A stretch of 64,000 nt of DNA from assembly GCF_025370255.1 (NCBI RefSeq), contig NZ_JAMTCD010000015.1, positions 42,242 to 106,241 of the forward strand. The letters are read 5' to 3'. This DNA is from Shewanella holmiensis. GTDB taxonomy: Bacteria; Pseudomonadota; Gammaproteobacteria; Enterobacterales; Shewanellaceae. The translations under genes and the position numbers were made by a program. Shown in pieces: positions 1 to 9,324 of this stretch. The first letter of the stretch is position 1. The number at the start of each line of letters is the position of its first letter. The notes below the pieces were generated by a model, which was given only the letters and a program-made list of their open reading frames with translations, did not search any database and was not told where the DNA came from.

Positions 1-1471
1 CGGAAAATTACCGGGGATTTTGTATGATGGTTTAGGTGAAGCATTATCCAATAATGGCACTGCAGCTTACCTTGGCTTGCAAGAGTTACCCTTTGCAGAC
101 GATGGCAGCGATAATGTCTGTATCACTAATAATGGAGATGTCAGTGTCGGCCGCTTATTTGCTAACTCCAACAGTGACATGAACATTCCCGATACACTTT
201 ACCAAGCTCCGCAAACCGATTTATTAGCCTGCTCACAAGTGAGTTTACCGGTTCATACGGTGACTTTTGGTGATCAAGTGTTTGGCTGTGGTGTTGATGA
301 TGATACTGCAGGTTGTGACGGAGGCACTTTAGTTGGCGGTGGTGGGTCAATCGGTGAAGGTGAAGGTGGTTTAGTCGGTGATGGCGATTTAAGTCTTTGT
401 GAACCGCAGGGAAGCAACGTTAATTGGGATGCGCTACTCAAAGCAAACTGCCCTAATCTGTCAGACTACAACTTGTTTGCTGATATGAAAAACCCCACTA
501 CGGCCCCTAACTCTGGTGGTTTACCTTATGATTTAAATACTCCGTTATTTACTGATCATGCAACTAAATACCGCTTTGTATATGTGCCTGAAGGAACCAA
601 AGCTGATTACACCGCCAACGAGTCATTCGACTTTCCAGTCGGTACGGTTATCAGTAAAACCTTCGCCTTGCCAGACAATACTAATAATCGTGGCTTTGCC
701 AATGAAGATTTAGTCGAAACACGCTTGTTAATTCATCGTGCGACAGGCTGGAGTGCTTTACCTTATGTATGGAAGTCAGACAAGTCTGATGCGGTTATTG
801 CTAAAGCGGGTGCTATTCAAGGTAAAAAAATTACCCATAAAGGCGAAGATTTAGACTTTGATTATGTTGTGCCTAGCATGAACCAGTGTAAACAATGTCA
901 TCAGTTTAAAGCTGACGCTGACAGTAACGCGGTGTTTGTACCTATCGGCCCTAAAGCGCGTCATCTAAATCGTGATTACGCTTATGCTGATGGCACGATG
1001 AATCAGTTATCTAAATGGCAAGCGGCTGGTATTCTTCAAGGTGTGCCTGAGTTAACTCAGGTTGATAGTGTTCCTGAATACCAAGATGGTGATGAAACCA
1101 GTATTACCAGCATGACTGATACGCAATTAATGCAAACGGCCAAAGGCTATTTAGATATTAACTGTGCACACTGTCATCGTCCTGAAGGTAACGCTTCAAA
1201 TACAGGCTTAAAGCTTGAATACTGGCGTGCCTATGCAGACGATGCGGGATTCTCGCATGGTACATGTAAATCTCCAGTTGCTTATGGTGGTGGTAATTTA
1301 GGCTTTGATATCGTGCCAGGCAAGCCCGCAGACTCGATTCTTCACTTCCGTATGGAAAGTAACAACCCAGGTGATCGTATGCCAGAAATTGGTCGAAGCT
1401 TATCCCATGCTGAAGGGGTTGCATTGATCAGTGAGTGGATTAAACGCTTACCAGCGGCTAGTTGTTCTTAA
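1..1471 (+). CDS. Beta-helix / CxxCH-domain fusion protein, 5' end outside window
   Basis: The reading frame is open to the left edge, so this is the 3' part of a longer gene; the TTG at 20 is not a real start. The first ~95 residues look like the end of a secreted parallel beta-helix protein. A Gly-rich linker follows, then a domain of about 360 residues shared with the next gene. Two heme-c-type motifs are visible, CKQCH near residue 290 and CAHCH near residue 382 (counted from position 20). I recognise the pattern as the paired families TIGR03805 (beta-helix) and TIGR03806 (uncharacterised, exported), which are known to be adjacent or fused. Heme attachment and an electron-transfer or surface role are inference; no function is established. 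Confidence 0.75.
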   Translation, partial: GKLPGILYDGLGEALSNNGTAAYLGLQELPFADDGSDNVCITNNGDVSVGRLFANSNSDMNIPDTLYQAPQTDLLACSQVSLPVHTVTFGDQVFGCGVDDDTAGCDGGTLVGGGGSIGEGEGGLVGDGDLSLCEPQGSNVNWDALLKANCPNLSDYNLFADMKNPTTAPNSGGLPYDLNTPLFTDHATKYRFVYVPEGTKADYTANESFDFPVGTVISKTFALPDNTNNRGFANEDLVETRLLIHRATGWSALPYVWKSDKSDAVIAKAGAIQGKKITHKGEDLDFDYVVPSMNQCKQCHQFKADADSNAVFVPIGPKARHLNRDYAYADGTMNQLSKWQAAGILQGVPELTQVDSVPEYQDGDETSITSMTDTQLMQTAKGYLDINCAHCHRPEGNASNTGLKLEYWRAYADDAGFSHGTCKSPVAYGGGNLGFDIVPGKPADSILHFRMESNNPGDRMPEIGRSLSHAEGVALISEWIKRLPAASCS

Positions 1472-1494
1472 ACGACACATATAGTGACTGACAC

Positions 1495-1516
1495 AAAGCC
1501 GGGGAAACCCGGCTTT
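1495..1516 (+). terminator. Hairpin after the fusion protein gene
   Basis: A perfect 9-bp stem (AAAGCCGGG / CCCGGCTTT) closes a GAAA tetraloop 24 bp after the stop codon. It has only a weak T tract, but position and stability suggest a terminator between the two paralogues. Confidence 0.7.
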
Positions 1517-1533
1517 GTTATGCAGAGGATAAT

Positions 1534-2772
1534 ATGATGCCACAAAAATACATTGTCAGCCTGCCCTGCACTTCTTCAAAAAAAGCGCGTTTTGCTTCGA
1601 TAGTTGTGCTGCTTTCTTTGAGCTGTTTTAGTGGATGTGGGGGTGGAAGCAATGATACTTCTGCGCCATCCGTAACACCCACTCCACCAATTGTTTCACC
1701 TCCTACAATCAATCCACCTAGCAAAGATGAGATTTGTAACAGCCAAACCACCGAAGTGAACTGGCAAGCACTAATGAATAAAGATTGCGACGATTTAGCC
1801 GACTACAGTCTGTTTATTGACCCTAGCAATCCCACAGCCTCACCAAGAACACCTGGGTATTTATATCAGCTATCTACTGAGCTTTTTTCTAACTATGCCA
1901 GTAAATACCGGTTTTTGTTTATTCCACAAGGGCTATCATTTAATTACCAAGCCAATGAACGTATGACACCACCAGTAGGATCTGTATTAGTTAAAACTTT
2001 TGCTCTCCCATATGACACAAGCTTAAGTGGTAGCGAAAACGAAATATTGATAGAAACACGGCTGTTAATCCACAGAGAAACTGGCTGGACGGCTCTGACA
2101 TATCAGTGGAAAAACCAACAAGCCACATTATTAGTTGCTGGTGCAAATATTAAACACGAAATGAATAACCAGGGTGAAGCCATTCAATTTGAATACCACA
2201 TCCCTAGTAAAGCTGAATGTAAGATATGTCATCAACTGGTATCACAACAAACCAGCCAAATTATGCCAATAGGCTTAAAAGCACATGCGCTAAATAGAAG
2301 CATTACGCTCACTAACGGCCAAACGATTAATCAACTGCAACTATTGGAAAATAAAGGTTGGCTGCAACAACTACAATTAGCTGACGCGCCGCAATCATTT
2401 GCATTAAACGATAATACGCAAGATTTAACCGCCCGAGCAAAAGGCTATATAGACATCAACTGCGCCCATTGTCATAACCCGCAAGGTTTTGCCAGTATTT
2501 CAGGGCTGAGGCTCGGCTTTGATGTTGACCACACCACATTCGAATATGGTATATGCAAACAACCACCTGGATGGGATGGTGGCCCTAACGGCCTCGCTTA
2601 CGACATAGTGCCCGGAAATGGAGATCGCTCGATCATTCATGAAAGACAAATTTTATCTTCAGCTAAAGATAGAATGCCGCCTATTGGCCGCGAGGTGGTT
2701 CATCAAGAAGGCGTTGCATTGATTAAGCAGTGGATTGACTCATTACCGCCTAGTTTAGGAAACTGCCAATAA
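1534..2772 (+). CDS. Exported lipoprotein with two CxxCH motifs (TIGR03806-like)
   Basis: This 412-residue protein is a stand-alone paralogue of the C-terminal domain of the preceding gene. Shared blocks include NWQALMNKDC, the KYRFLFIPQG region, ETRLLIHRETGW, CKICH (residue ~229), INCAHCH (residue ~310) and the DRMPPIGR segment near the end. The N-terminus has a hydrophobic stretch ending in a lipobox (CFSGC), then a Gly/Pro/Thr-rich tether, so it is probably lipidated and exported. The ATG at 1534 follows GAGGA at suitable spacing. Tandem duplication is the simplest reading. Heme binding is predicted from motifs only, and the function is unknown. Confidence 0.75.
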   Translation: MMPQKYIVSLPCTSSKKARFASIVVLLSLSCFSGCGGGSNDTSAPSVTPTPPIVSPPTINPPSKDEICNSQTTEVNWQALMNKDCDDLADYSLFIDPSNPTASPRTPGYLYQLSTELFSNYASKYRFLFIPQGLSFNYQANERMTPPVGSVLVKTFALPYDTSLSGSENEILIETRLLIHRETGWTALTYQWKNQQATLLVAGANIKHEMNNQGEAIQFEYHIPSKAECKICHQLVSQQTSQIMPIGLKAHALNRSITLTNGQTINQLQLLENKGWLQQLQLADAPQSFALNDNTQDLTARAKGYIDINCAHCHNPQGFASISGLRLGFDVDHTTFEYGICKQPPGWDGGPNGLAYDIVPGNGDRSIIHERQILSSAKDRMPPIGREVVHQEGVALIKQWIDSLPPSLGNCQ

Positions 2773-3123
2773 GCATTAAAAATGCAGATGGAGATGAGCA
2801 AATATGGTTTTTGTCGTGGCTTTGTCTATGTTTGTTATCTTAATGAAATTACGCCATGGCGGACTGACCCCAGCTTGGGATAGTAAGCGCTTACCAAACA
2901 GCCCTATGTCTTGCTAAATGCGTTTCATTAATGTGCAATAGGCCCGTTATTGACGTGTTAATCTGTCTTGTTTTCAAAACAAATGACAAGTTTGCTACGA
3001 AGTTAACTAAAACTGTTGAACTCAGCTTATTAAGGCTATCTTTTAACCCGACAATTTGCCATTAACCATGAATTATGACAATGAAAAACCAATAATTACA
3101 ATGTATTAACTGCAAAGCAACTG
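2773..3123. other. Gene-free intergenic stretch with two palindromes
   Basis: No credible gene is seen between the convergent lipoprotein and AraC genes. Two small symmetric elements stand out: a perfect 12-bp palindrome GTAAGCGCTTAC (2883-2894) and TTGTTTTCAAAACAA (2968-2982). Neither is a typical terminator; an operator or decayed element is possible. Confidence 0.5.
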
Positions 3124-4167
3124 TCATTCAGACTTTTCTGATAAGTTCTGACGTAAAAAATAGCCGGGAGGGTAACCTAACCAATGTTTAAAGCTTTGCC
3201 TAAAATGGCTAACATCACTGTATCCCATAATGTCAGCAATATCCTCAGCATGCATTTTATCTGACAGAATCATTTTTATCGCTAACTGGCATCGCACTTG
3301 ATCGACTAACTTTTGATAACTACTGCCTGCTGAAGCTAGCTTTCGGCGCAAGCTCCGATCGCTCATGTGCATCATTTCGGCCATTTCTAGCGAAGTGGGC
3401 ACCTCAGGCATCGCACGACGCAATTGTTGTAAAACCGCTTCAATCAAAGAAGGAATATGCGGGCGTTGATCAGTGCTATTTTGCTGGGGAAATGCGAAGG
3501 TTATCGGCAATGATAACCAATTAATTTCAATACTCCATTCAAAATAGGCTTGTTGGTAGCACACTTTAGCACCAGTAAATTCAGCTAAAAACGGATGTTC
3601 GACACCATCACTATTCTGTTGAGAATCAGCTAGATGAATATCGCTTACCACAATGTGCTTGCCCGCTAATTGCCTTGCTAAACCAATTAATGAACAGATG
3701 CTATGTTGAAACTGAAACGAATACTTTTTAATATTTGACTTACCCGTGTTAAGCCAACGAACCCACAATTTATTACCCTCAACACGAATAAGACTGTCGG
3801 TAAAGCTACCAACAAGCTCTGGGTGCTTAACGACAAACTGTAAGCAATCGCCCAGGGTGTCAAATTGTTCTAAATAAGGTAACAGTACATCTAAACTTTC
3901 GACTTGATAGCTGGCACCTAACTTAGCCCCCATATCATGAGAGCTATGAGTGCGAAGTGACTCTAAGGCGAAATCCACCTGCCATACATACACAAACTGA
4001 CTGGCGGCTAACTCAACCATACCCACGCCAATTTGCTGGCAAATTGTTTGCACTAAGTCATCACCCAGCTCTTGCTGAATGAACACTAACAAATTGCGTA
4101 ATTCAAAGGCCGGATAACATTGATCTCCAACCATAAGATTTGGATTGTAGCCGCCTTGTTTAAGCAT
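3124..4167 (-). CDS. AraC-family transcriptional regulator with Arabinose_bd-type N-terminus
   Basis: A 347-residue one-component regulator. The first ~210 residues resemble the Arabinose_bd (PF12625) sensing domain found in regulators such as OruR/ArgR-like AraC proteins. The last ~95 residues hold the double helix-turn-helix (SLEMAEMMHMSDRSLRRKL, then ADIMGYSDVSHFRQSFKHWLG). The ATG lies 8 nt after the sohB stop, so the two genes are probably co-transcribed. The ligand and targets cannot be read from sequence. Confidence 0.85.
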   Translation of the reverse strand: MLKQGGYNPNLMVGDQCYPAFELRNLLVFIQQELGDDLVQTICQQIGVGMVELAASQFVYVWQVDFALESLRTHSSHDMGAKLGASYQVESLDVLLPYLEQFDTLGDCLQFVVKHPELVGSFTDSLIRVEGNKLWVRWLNTGKSNIKKYSFQFQHSICSLIGLARQLAGKHIVVSDIHLADSQQNSDGVEHPFLAEFTGAKVCYQQAYFEWSIEINWLSLPITFAFPQQNSTDQRPHIPSLIEAVLQQLRRAMPEVPTSLEMAEMMHMSDRSLRRKLASAGSSYQKLVDQVRCQLAIKMILSDKMHAEDIADIMGYSDVSHFRQSFKHWLGYPPGYFLRQNLSEKSE

Positions 4168-4175
4168 AATAAGCC

Positions 4176-5186
4176 CTAAAGCACCCGATTAAACTCTGCC
4201 AATTTGCTCACCACACTCGACACTGACAACGATGCTCCGTGGGCGATTTTATCCGCTAGTTTTTTCTTCGTTTGATATTTCAATTTAAAAACTTGATGAT
4301 CTTTGGCAAAAGATAGCACTATGTCATCACTGGTAGCAATTTCATCCACCAAACCTAAATCCAAAGCCTGCTTACCATACCAGTGCTCACCCGTTGCCAC
4401 TTTTTCCAAATCTAACTCTGGACGATAATGACTCACAAACTGCTTGAACAAGACATGAGTCTCTTCCAGCTCTTGTTGAAACTTTTCACGACCTTCATCG
4501 GTATTTTCACCAAATACGGTTAAGGTGCGCTTAAAGTTACCTGCAGTGTGCTGTTCGTAATCAATTTCATGCTTTTTCAATAAGCGACTAAAATTGGGTA
4601 ATTGGGCTACCACACCGATAGAGCCTACAATGGCAAAAGGGGCAGCAACAATCTTATTGGCAACGCAAGCCATCATATAGCCACCACTTGCGGCCACTTT
4701 ATCAATACACACAGTAAAAGGAATTTCGGCCTGACGTAATCGATCTAGTTGGCTTGATGCTAAACCATAGCCATGAACCATACCACCGCCACTTTCAACA
4801 TTGACCAATACTTGATCGTTTTTTTCAGCAATCGTTAAAATAGCAGTTATCTCTTCACGTAAAGAGGCCACTTCACTCGCATCAATACTGCCTTTAAAAT
4901 CGATGACATAAACTTTACTGGGTGCTTTATCTTCTTTTTCAGCGGCCTTTTCTTCTGCTTTTACTTCCTTTTCATAAGCTTTAAGCTGTTTTTTAGACAA
5001 TACCTCATGTTTTAAATCATGTTTCAATTGCTTTAATTCATCAGTTAAATCTGTCAGCTTAAGCTCGCCTTTATCTGTCTTATTCTTCATGCCACTAGCA
5101 ACAACGACAATCACCACCGCCACAATCGCAATCACTATAGTCACCGCTTTAGCGAGAAACATGCCGTATTCAATTAAAAAGTCCAA
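4176..5186 (-). CDS. sohB: SohB-type inner-membrane S49 protease
   Basis: 336 residues, close to E. coli SohB in length. An N-terminal membrane helix (residues ~10-31) is followed by a charged coiled stretch rich in Lys and Glu, then the S49 peptidase core. The catalytic Ser lies in VAASGGYMMAC (around residue 170), with FAIVGSIGVV after it, as in SppA/SohB peptidases. The start is a TTG at 5186 with a well-placed GGAG; the protein start MDFLIEYGMFLAK matches the SohB family N-terminus. The role is degradation of signal peptides or membrane fragments, known for the family only. Confidence 0.92.
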   Translation of the reverse strand: MDFLIEYGMFLAKAVTIVIAIVAVVIVVVASGMKNKTDKGELKLTDLTDELKQLKHDLKHEVLSKKQLKAYEKEVKAEEKAAEKEDKAPSKVYVIDFKGSIDASEVASLREEITAILTIAEKNDQVLVNVESGGGMVHGYGLASSQLDRLRQAEIPFTVCIDKVAASGGYMMACVANKIVAAPFAIVGSIGVVAQLPNFSRLLKKHEIDYEQHTAGNFKRTLTVFGENTDEGREKFQQELEETHVLFKQFVSHYRPELDLEKVATGEHWYGKQALDLGLVDEIATSDDIVLSFAKDHQVFKLKYQTKKKLADKIAHGASLSVSSVVSKLAEFNRVL

Positions 5187-5247
5187 AATTCACTCCGCGA
5201 AAAAATAATAACTTAGTTTACCAATATCCATTGATAAACAAACAATA

Positions 5248-5273
5248 AAAAACCCAGCTTATGCTGGGTTTTT
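5248..5273 (-). terminator. Terminator of the lipase gene
   Basis: An 11-bp perfect stem (AAAAACCCAGC / GCTGGGTTTTT) with a TTAT loop, T-rich on both strands. It lies just past the lipase stop codon and separates it from sohB. Confidence 0.9.
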
Positions 5274-5301
5274 AAACAATCAAAACATTAAATTGTTATG
5301 A

Positions 5302-7800
5302 TTAGTTACAAGTTTGGATCACATCGCTATCAGATACTACAACTGTCGCTGCACCTAATGCCGCTGTGCGAGCAAACATGGCTACTTGAGATTGCATTTC
5401 AGCTGTAGCTTGTGGAGCCATACCATCGGTGGCTGAGGTTTCACTTGGGCTCACTATTGAACTGTGATGTCCTTTAGAGAATCGTACTGCACCAGACCCC
5501 GCCGCAGTTGAGTCAATACAACCCAATTTTAGTGATGCGATTAAAGGTTCAGTACCCGACAGTGGGAACCCCTCAACAACATTAGGTAAAACTTGGTCAG
5601 GTAAATTACCCGCGCCATCACCAACCACTTCGATTAAGTGAACAGGTAAACCTGTTGCCGCTAACTTAGCACCGTGGTTCACAGGATCTGCACTATCAAC
5701 TGCCGTTTGCACAGCAAAGGCGAAAGCCGGTAAAAACTCAGCATAAACCGCTTGCACCAGCGCATCGTATTCAGGGGTCCCCTCTTCATAACCAGGAACC
5801 TTATTAGCAGCATTAACCAACGCCATGAAAGTGTCAGACTTACTAATATTATCAAACAATACTGGGCCAAATGTTGCAGAACCCGCAAATGAACCTGCTA
5901 GACCACCAGCTGGAGCAACTAAAGAAGAGGCCGTTAAGCCATAAGCGTTAGGTAATTGTGTTCCAGACGCTGGGTCAACTAAACCTGAACTGGCATAGGT
6001 AGAGAATGTTGTGCCAACAATACCACCAAGGCTTAAACCCTGAGCACTGATTTTACTGATATCAAATACTTGCTGACCGCCTGCTTGAGCGATTTGCGAG
6101 TACATGCCCGTCAGTAACAAACGCAATGCTAAATGATCCATAGTTGCTTGGCGGAAGTTATCACGTACCGTTAATGTGCTACCAATGTTCACAAATACTA
6201 ATGGGCTACCATTTTTGAATTTATTGGTATCACCGACAACCGCGCCGTAAGCCGGATCGGTCGCTGAAACAAGATATGCGCCTGTACCATCATTACCAAA
6301 TGAACGTGCACCATGCAACGGCATATCAATCGCAATCGTAGCAATCCCCATAGCAGCATAAGAGCCAGCATAAGCTAACGCCATCTCTTTACCACCACCT
6401 AAACCATGCATAGCAATATTAGTTGGCCAGCCGTTAGTAGGTGGTGTAAAGGTTAACCCTTGAGTTGCCTGGAATGCTGCCACTTTTTGTGCGTTTGGCA
6501 TAGCAATCAATACAGGAACAGTTTCATAACTCATGATTTTTGGGATCGGGTTAAACTTAGTTAAATGTTTGGTTGGATCAGCACTCGTGCCGTCATCTAA
6601 CATCCAAGGATAACCAGCCAGCAATGCTGGATTAGCAAGCGCGGCACTTGGGTCAATACCAAATCCTATAGCTTGTTGGGCAAAGTTTGCCTGACTAAGT
6701 TTACCTGATTGAACAGCTAATAAAACTGATACAGGGCTATCACCTTGGGCAAACCAGCGGCCATTAATTAACGGCGCACCTTGTGGGCTTAGGCAAGCAC
6801 TAGATGAACAGCTGCCATAAATGGGTACTTTAATTGCTGCTGTATACACATCAGCTAAACTTGATACCACATATGCAGCGCCATCTGCTGGCGTTAATCC
6901 GGCAGCTTGGGCAACGGTAACAATTCCGCCAGCACCATTGGGCATTGGCGTTGGAGTTTGTACAAATGATGGCTTATAAGGATCTTTACCAGCCATGAGT
7001 AATTTGGTTGTTTCGTACACATCTTTTACTGATTGAGTTGTAAACAAGCCTGAGAAGCTAACTGATGCAGGGTCGACACCATGCTCTGCCGCCATGCCTT
7101 TTTCATAGCTATTGACTAATCCTTGTAACTGTAACTGAGAAGGTGTTTCTAAAGGATTAACATCAATGTCTAACTTTAACAAACCATAAGTGGTTGATGG
7201 CGCAATACCGCGACCCAATGAGTCCTGAATAAGATCAGTTGTGGCATAAAGATATGATTGGCCCGCTTTAAGAGGTTTAAGTGGCACAATAGCCACTTTA
7301 TTACCTGAAGCCTTAGAAACAAAGTCGACACCAAATGTTAATTCATCACCTATTTTACATGCTGAAACAGATGCTGCCGCTTTACACTCTGGATCGCTTG
7401 ATAACGCGCCACCTACAGTTGCCTCAAAAACTCTTACTGCACCAGGCTGAAATACTGATGCAGCATCAATAGTAAGCATAGTCCCGTCAGTATCTTTGGC
7501 TAACTCTACGGTAACAGTAATAGGCGAAGTTGTTGACCAACCATCAAGAGCACCCAATGCTAATTCAGGGTTGACGTAGTCAATTCCATCTTCACCAGGA
7601 ATGCTTAATGTGCCATCAGTGGTACCGCTAAAGAGTAAATCGTTTGGTAATGGAAGTTTGCCATTTTCAGGATCAAACTGCATATGAGACACAGGTACTA
7701 AAGGAGTGGCACTTTCTTTAGCTTCATTAAAGCTTTCTTCCGAACAACCTGTTAGTCCTAGAGCAGATGCAATAGCAACACCCAAAATGAGTCTTTTCAT
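5302..7800 (-). CDS. volA: Surface lipoprotein lipase, Pla-1/cef family (VolA-like)
   Basis: The likely start is the ATG at 7800, giving 832 residues: it opens MKRLILGVAIASALGLTGCS, a signal peptide with lipobox LTGC, and is preceded by GGGGA. An upstream in-frame start at 7854 would bury the signal peptide. The C-terminal half contains the alpha/beta-hydrolase nucleophile elbow GLSLGG, with an oxyanion-type MHGLGGG segment before it. Family knowledge: Pla-1/cef lipases and Vibrio VolA are outer-membrane-anchored and release fatty acids from lysophosphatidylcholine for uptake. Surface location here is inferred. The gene appears monocistronic and is divergent from yciK. Confidence 0.85.
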   Translation of the reverse strand: MKRLILGVAIASALGLTGCSEESFNEAKESATPLVPVSHMQFDPENGKLPLPNDLLFSGTTDGTLSIPGEDGIDYVNPELALGALDGWSTTSPITVTVELAKDTDGTMLTIDAASVFQPGAVRVFEATVGGALSSDPECKAAASVSACKIGDELTFGVDFVSKASGNKVAIVPLKPLKAGQSYLYATTDLIQDSLGRGIAPSTTYGLLKLDIDVNPLETPSQLQLQGLVNSYEKGMAAEHGVDPASVSFSGLFTTQSVKDVYETTKLLMAGKDPYKPSFVQTPTPMPNGAGGIVTVAQAAGLTPADGAAYVVSSLADVYTAAIKVPIYGSCSSSACLSPQGAPLINGRWFAQGDSPVSVLLAVQSGKLSQANFAQQAIGFGIDPSAALANPALLAGYPWMLDDGTSADPTKHLTKFNPIPKIMSYETVPVLIAMPNAQKVAAFQATQGLTFTPPTNGWPTNIAMHGLGGGKEMALAYAGSYAAMGIATIAIDMPLHGARSFGNDGTGAYLVSATDPAYGAVVGDTNKFKNGSPLVFVNIGSTLTVRDNFRQATMDHLALRLLLTGMYSQIAQAGGQQVFDISKISAQGLSLGGIVGTTFSTYASSGLVDPASGTQLPNAYGLTASSLVAPAGGLAGSFAGSATFGPVLFDNISKSDTFMALVNAANKVPGYEEGTPEYDALVQAVYAEFLPAFAFAVQTAVDSADPVNHGAKLAATGLPVHLIEVVGDGAGNLPDQVLPNVVEGFPLSGTEPLIASLKLGCIDSTAAGSGAVRFSKGHHSSIVSPSETSATDGMAPQATAEMQSQVAMFARTAALGAATVVVSDSDVIQTCN

Positions 7801-8057
7801 CTTTTTTCCCCAAATCTTGTTGTAATAATTTTGTTTTCCCCAAAAATTGGTCACAATAGTCCAATCATGACCATAAGGACTTATTTTAGCCCTTAGCTAG
7901 TTTCAAGTTAACGTAAAATTATAGAGTTAGCTACAAGTTTATTACACCCTGTTGACTGTTTAGCATACAAATATCAGTCATTTGTTTAAAACAGTCGTTT
8001 ACCTTTTGTTCGATTGTAGATTTGACGGGCAGTTGTGTCCCAAGGAATTAATGAATC

Positions 8058-8795
8058 ATGTTGGAATATCAAGCTAGAAAAGATTTGCTTAATAATAAAA
8101 CAATATTAGTCACTGGCGCAGGTGATGGTATTGGCCGAGCTGCTGCGTTAGCTTACGCACAGCATGGTGCTACGGTTATTCTATTGGGGAAAACCGTCAA
8201 AAAACTTGAAAAAGTCTATGATGAAATTGTCGCTTTAGGCGCGCCAAAACCAGCTATTGTGCCACTAGATTTAAAAGGTGCGACAGAACAAAACTATGTC
8301 GATATGGCTGAAACCATTGCTGAACAATTCGGTCAACTAGATGGTTTGTTGCACAATGCTTCACAATTAGGCGCGCTTGGTCCTTTTGAGCATATTGATT
8401 TGGCTTCACTTGAAGAGATCATGAAAGTGAATGTCACAGCTCAGGCCATTTTAACAAAAGCTTTATTGCCGGTAATGCGCAAAGCTACTAATGCTTCAAT
8501 TATCTTCACCTCTAGCGGTGTAGGCAGAAAAGGTCGTGCTTATTGGGGACCTTATGCATTTTCAAAGTTTGCAACAGAAGGCATGATGCAAGTGCTTGCT
8601 GATGAGTGTGATAACACACAGGTTCGCGTAAACAGTATTAACCCTGGTGCGACCCAAACTGAAATGCGCGCTAAAGCTTACCCAGCTGAAGATCCGCAAT
8701 CATTAAAATCACCCGCAGACATTATGCCAACCTACTTGTTTTTAATGGGTGATGATTCTATCAACACCAATGGACAAGCCCTAAATGCCCAATAA
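8058..8795 (+). CDS. yciK: YciK-type short-chain dehydrogenase
   Basis: 245 residues with a classical SDR fold. The NAD(P)-binding motif TGAGDGIGRA is near residue 20. The active-site Ser is in FTSSGVG, and Tyr/Lys are in YAFSK (near residues 170-174). Length and motifs match the enterobacterial YciK oxidoreductase, whose substrate is not settled. The ATG at 8058 follows AAGGA; a nearby ATG at 8051 is out of frame. A strong terminator follows. Confidence 0.88.
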   Translation: MLEYQARKDLLNNKTILVTGAGDGIGRAAALAYAQHGATVILLGKTVKKLEKVYDEIVALGAPKPAIVPLDLKGATEQNYVDMAETIAEQFGQLDGLLHNASQLGALGPFEHIDLASLEEIMKVNVTAQAILTKALLPVMRKATNASIIFTSSGVGRKGRAYWGPYAFSKFATEGMMQVLADECDNTQVRVNSINPGATQTEMRAKAYPAEDPQSLKSPADIMPTYLFLMGDDSINTNGQALNAQ

Positions 8796-8811
8796 CTAAA
8801 AGCATTTAACC

Positions 8812-8837
8812 AAAAAGGAAGCAAATGCTTCCTTTTT
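8812..8837. terminator. Bidirectional terminator between yciK and comEA-like gene
   Basis: A 12-bp stem (AAAAAGGAAGCA / TGCTTCCTTTTT) with T tracts on both strands, between convergent genes. Confidence 0.9.
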
Positions 8838-8854
8838 TATCTTAATAAGTAGGG

Positions 8855-9187
8855 TTAAATGACCAATCTACCGGCATTTTGCGCTAATAACTTTTCACCT
8901 ATCCCACTGACTTCCATCAGCTGTTTTACATCTTTAAATTTACCATTTTTATTACGGTATTCGATGATAGACTTAGCTTTTGCTTCACCAATGCCATTTA
9001 ATGATTGTAACTCCGCTAAATCAGCTTTATTAATATTCACTTTTGAGGTGACGTCAGATTTAGCCTCAACCACTTTTTGACTCACTTGTTTCGCAGGCGT
9101 TTCTTGCGCGGCATGTAGGTTGATATGCGCAAATGATAGTAACCCTATCGTCATTACAGCAAACAAACTTAAAGGTGATAATTTCAT
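8855..9187 (-). CDS. ComEA-like helix-hairpin-helix DNA-binding protein
   Basis: 110 residues. An N-terminal signal peptide ends near LHAAQ, so the protein is probably periplasmic. The C-terminal ~60 residues (VNINKADLAELQSLNGIGE... onward) form tandem HhH motifs typical of ComEA (TIGR00426 type). ComEA proteins bind incoming DNA during competence; many small gammaproteobacterial versions have no demonstrated role. The ATG at 9187 is preceded by AGGAG. It lies after ycjF but is separated by 137 bp with a hairpin (9254-9277), so it probably has its own promoter. Confidence 0.85.
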   Translation of the reverse strand: MKLSPLSLFAVMTIGLLSFAHINLHAAQETPAKQVSQKVVEAKSDVTSKVNINKADLAELQSLNGIGEAKAKSIIEYRNKNGKFKDVKQLMEVSGIGEKLLAQNAGRLVI

Positions 9188-9324
9188 CTTATTTCTCCTA
9201 TGTCCTAATCAGAGCCAAATGCCGACTTCCCTATTCCCTGGCGGGGCTCAGTAATCTATCTCGTCATTAAGATAGATATTAAGATTAGACTTTGATTAAA
9301 AAAACCACAAAAAATCTGCTTAAT

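Noticed and set aside
7801..7854. 18-residue N-terminal extension of the lipase
   Set aside because: It would precede a complete lipoprotein signal peptide; the ATG at 7800 has its own GGGGA site.
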